Positions 20,900-21,978 of a DNA stretch of 21,978 nt are shown here, in pieces. The stretch is from DBFJGL01 sp048394785 (lineage in GTDB: Bacteria; Bacillota; Clostridia; Christensenellales; CAG-917): contig DBFJGL010000064.1 of NCBI GenBank assembly GCA_048394785.1, positions 1 to 21,978 on the forward strand, written 5' to 3'. The notes beneath the pieces were generated by a model, which was not told where the DNA came from, searched no databases, and saw nothing but the letters and a program-made list of their open reading frames with translations. The translations under genes were made by a program, and so were the position numbers. Each line of letters begins with the position of its first letter. Position 1 is the first letter of the stretch.

Positions 20900-21978
20900 A
20901 GCCCGCTCTCCGCTATGCTTTTATTCGCTATGTCTCTGTTCACCATATCCTGATTGAATTTTGAAATAAGCGCGTTTGCTTTTTGATTGAAATTGCCGTA
21001 AGTCGAATTAACGAAATCCACCTGAAACACGGGCATAACTTCCAACCATTGCATAAAGTCCTCTCGTTCGACAAGCGCGGCATTGTGTTTTTCCGCGATT
21101 TTCAAAAGCGACCAGCCGCCTATCGCCGCAAACACGTCCTTTGCCGACGCACCCGAAAACGCCGCCTGAGTCTGATTCATTCTCAACTTATCTCTGCAAC
21201 TGTCGTCCGCACGCAACGCTTGGTAATGTTTTTCTATTTCCGACGTCAAAATACCTCTGTCGCTTCTCGAATGCCACTTATGACTCGCGTTTGCGTCCAT
21301 ATCGAAGAAATATGGGTAACCGTCGACGCCGCCGTCCCACCAAGGTTTGTAAAGTTTTTCGTCGCGTCTGTCAAACAACACTACGCCCGGCGCGGCTCCG
21401 TCGAGAGTCAAATCGTTGTATCTCAACTCAGAAATTTTTGCGCCGCCGTCGCCCGAACCGAAAACGTCGGCGTTGCCGTAACGAACGTAATCGTAAATAT
21501 TTTTGCCGTCCTCTTTAATGCCTGCAAGAAAATCGTGGAAAGCAGAATAATTGTTCCCGTCGCCGAAATACATCGTCTGAAAAAGCAACCCGACAATCTC
21601 TCCCCTGCCTTCTTTTTCGCACTCGTTGAGGAACCGCAGTATCTCCCTGACTTTGCCCTCCAACTTGCCCGCAAGGTGCGAGTGCGACGTGTACCACTCC
21701 CCATCGTAATCGGTGTATTTGATGTGCAAAAATCTCGAACCCTGCATAAGCTGAGAATATATATCCGCCGATTGCGTAACGCCGAAACGATACTGCAAAC
21801 CATATGTAATGGGCGCGAGCTTGCCCATTATTCCGTCCTTATCGGCATAATCGACGGGCGAATATGCGTCGAGGTCGGAGGTGTGCGCGTCGTGAGAAGC
21901 GAGCATAGCGATGTCGATATAACGGGGATTTGCCTCTGTTATGCCGTCAATATCCGACATAACCGAGCCGTATTTATA
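20896..21978 (-). CDS. PI-PLC-like phosphodiesterase (partial, N-terminus beyond window)
   Basis: The frame is open through the right edge. An internal Met at 21960 is unlikely to be the start, as six more in-frame codons precede it without a stop and no ribosome binding site is visible. The visible 360 residues resemble the PLC-like (TIM-barrel) phosphodiesterase X domain: MLASHDAHTS with the first catalytic His, then QLMQGSRFLHIKYT, WYTSHSHLAGKLEGKVREIL with the second His, and FLNECEKEGRGEIVGLLFQT. Known members cleave phosphatidylinositol or glycerophospho-head groups outside the cell. A signal peptide would lie beyond the edge, so secretion cannot be confirmed. The C-terminal part (AAIGGWSLLKIAEKHN, FVNSTYGNFNQKANALI) fits bacterial secreted PLC-like proteins. 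The stop overlaps the next gene as ATGA. The substrate is unknown. Confidence 0.8.
   Translation of the reverse strand, partial: YKYGSVMSDIDGITEANPRYIDIAMLASHDAHTSDLDAYSPVDYADKDGIMGKLAPITYGLQYRFGVTQSADIYSQLMQGSRFLHIKYTDYDGEWYTSHSHLAGKLEGKVREILRFLNECEKEGRGEIVGLLFQTMYFGDGNNYSAFHDFLAGIKEDGKNIYDYVRYGNADVFGSGDGGAKISELRYNDLTLDGAAPGVVLFDRRDEKLYKPWWDGGVDGYPYFFDMDANASHKWHSRSDRGILTSEIEKHYQALRADDSCRDKLRMNQTQAAFSGASAKDVFAAIGGWSLLKIAEKHNAALVEREDFMQWLEVMPVFQVDFVNSTYGNFNQKANALISKFNQDMVNRDIANKSIAESGL

Noticed and set aside
1..21978. CRISPR arrays, tRNA or rRNA genes, integrase or transposase genes, toxin-antitoxin or phage-defence systems
   Set aside because: I looked for regularly spaced repeats, RNA-gene signatures and mobile or defence gene motifs and found none in the window.

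Overview
The window looks like chromosome from a Gram-positive Clostridia-type bacterium (Bacillota), probably an uncultured lineage. Base composition is roughly half G+C by eye. Many genes have AGGAGG-type ribosome binding sites. The conserved yqfC-yqfD-phoH-pgpH-ybeY-era-yqzL-recO block is the Bacillus/Clostridium order, and yqfC and yqfD belong to the endospore-former repertoire. The pst operon carries Bacillus-style PhoP boxes. All but three genes lie on the minus strand.

Bases 1-10065 (minus strand, read right to left) hold one long housekeeping run. It starts with yqfC and yqfD (sporulation proteins), phoH, a shortened PgpH-like membrane HD phosphodiesterase, ybeY and era. It continues with a tiny yqzL-family gene, recO, an ATGA-coupled lipoprotein, a Sua5/YwlC tRNA t6A enzyme, and a YwlE-type arginine phosphatase cut by the left edge. 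The dgkA and cdd genes found in B. subtilis between ybeY and era are absent. Spacing is tight, with many 4-29 base overlaps.

Bases 10066-12537 hold a divergent promoter region and a plus-strand pair: a NifU-like Fe-S scaffold protein and a GGGtGRT-family protein. The pair has a near-consensus promoter, strong ribosome binding sites, biased codons and its own terminator, so it is probably highly expressed. About 430 bases of intergenic sequence follow, with three copies of a short dispersed palindromic repeat and further hairpins. A plus-strand HAD-IB phosphatase resembling PgpC (12538-13128) comes next.

Bases 13167-20190 (minus strand) form a complete phosphate module in the order pstS-pstC-pstA-pstB-phoU-phoP-phoR. 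Three PhoP half-sites with an exact 11-base period precede pstS. The most striking finding is that PstS is a circular permutation of the normal phosphate-binding protein: its canonical C-terminal half comes first, directly after the lipobox, and its canonical N-terminal half comes last. PstC carries an unusual hydrophilic C-terminal tail of about 80 residues. Upstream, a histidine phosphatase and a PI-PLC-like phosphodiesterase (cut by the right edge) form an ATGA-coupled pair that may release phosphate for the transporter.
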